A stretch of 64,000 nucleotides of DNA from BOG-908 sp964242115 (GTDB lineage: Bacteria > Pseudomonadota > Alphaproteobacteria > Acetobacterales > Acetobacteraceae), in the NCBI GenBank assembly GCA_964242115.1, contig CAXSZX010000013.1:65102-129101 (forward strand). Reading direction: 5' to 3'. A program made the position numbers and the translations under genes. Each line of letters begins with the position of its first letter. Within the stretch, counting starts at the first letter, position 1. Of the stretch, positions 63,741 to 64,000 are shown piece after piece. The notes beneath the pieces were generated by a model, which had not been told where the DNA came from, searched no databases, and was given only the letters and a program-made list of their open reading frames with translations.

Positions 63741-64000
63741 ATGTCCCCGCCGCCTCTTCGCCCCCGCCCGGCCGACCCCCTGATCTCGGTGATCGTCCCC
63801 GTCTACAACGAAGCAGAAGCGATCGACGCCTTCCTGGACCAGATCATCCCCGAACTCGCCGTCCTGGCCACACGTTTCGAGGTCATCTTCGTCAACGACG
63901 GTTCCAAGGACGCCACGTTGCCGCTGCTGATCGGCCGGGCGCAGGAGAACCCGCACCTGCGCGTGGTCAACCTCTCGCGCAACTTCGGCAAGGAGGCGGC
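63741..64000 (+). CDS. Glycosyltransferase family 2, 3'-truncated by window edge
   Basis: First 86 codons of a GT2 protein: LISVIVPVYNEAEAIDAFLD (in parts), RFEVIFVNDGSKDATLPLL and HLRVVNLSRNFGKEA. The NDGSKD and LSRNFGKE motifs are typical of the dolichol-phosphate-mannose-synthase/ArnC-like group that uses polyprenyl phosphate as acceptor. C-terminal membrane helices, if any, are beyond the window. ATG 63741. Confidence 0.88.
   Translation, partial: MSPPPLRPRPADPLISVIVPVYNEAEAIDAFLDQIIPELAVLATRFEVIFVNDGSKDATLPLLIGRAQENPHLRVVNLSRNFGKEA

Overview
The window is a GC-rich, densely packed bacterial chromosome segment. It has the look of an alphaproteobacterium, most likely Acetobacteraceae (Rhodospirillales). 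The support is the gene content (TrcR/DUF1013, DUF1489, a SufT/SufA end of a suf locus, the zapA-6S RNA-5-FCL order, an ELM1-family protein, N-formylglutamate amidohydrolase) and the frequent GTGA/ATGA four-base gene overlaps. No phage, transposase or CRISPR array was seen. The most striking feature is an AT-rich intergenic repeat family of about 130-150 bp, present at roughly 30 places (one per about 2 kb). It stands out against the GC-rich genes and usually sits exactly between stop and start codons.

Layout. 1-1139: end of a suf Fe-S operon (sufU, sufT, sufA). 1305-4777: GNAT, RsmB-type rRNA methyltransferase and guaB, all on minus. 5164-11665: small secreted protein, DUF72, HxlR regulator divergent from azoR, secreted amidase, mazG and a GH16-like secreted protein. 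11741-19425: soluble chemoreceptor, DUF1489, alpha/beta hydrolase plus putA, DUF2199 and a membrane-anchored protein. 19556-22696: N-formylglutamate amidohydrolase, SYLF protein and several very small proteins. 22697-38511: a surface-glycan flavoured region (sulfotransferase, three glycosyltransferases, an unknown 'CEFG' protein, a 630-aa unknown, an ELM1-like protein) with a PQQ-type beta-propeller, a gene-free 1.37 kb stretch and an RNA helicase. 38735-45417: DUF6635-like, trcR, tRNA-Leu, lipB, an oxidoreductase, a MOSC protein, and a frameshifted membrane-toxin-like gene with a neighbouring small membrane protein. 45789-54316: secDF, an EAL protein, 5-FCL, 6S RNA, zapA, class I aldolase, thiE and a TraB/ChaN-like protein. 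54816-64000: metK-trmB, lipoprotein, the EF-P modification set (epmA, epmB, efp), a small toxin-antitoxin pair, suhB, TPP riboswitch with thiS-thiG, and the start of a glycosyltransferase.

Functional links. EpmB and EpmA make and attach beta-lysine to the Lys of EF-P, and all three genes lie within 3 kb. ThiS-ThiG are under a TPP riboswitch, whereas ThiE stands alone elsewhere. PutA follows the hydrolase with a four-base overlap. SecD and SecF are separated only by one copy of the repeat.

Several genes need non-ATG starts, and some run into a repeat copy at their 3' end so that the last residues are repeat-encoded. Starts given here were chosen by family length, overlaps and visible ribosome binding sites, not by computation.
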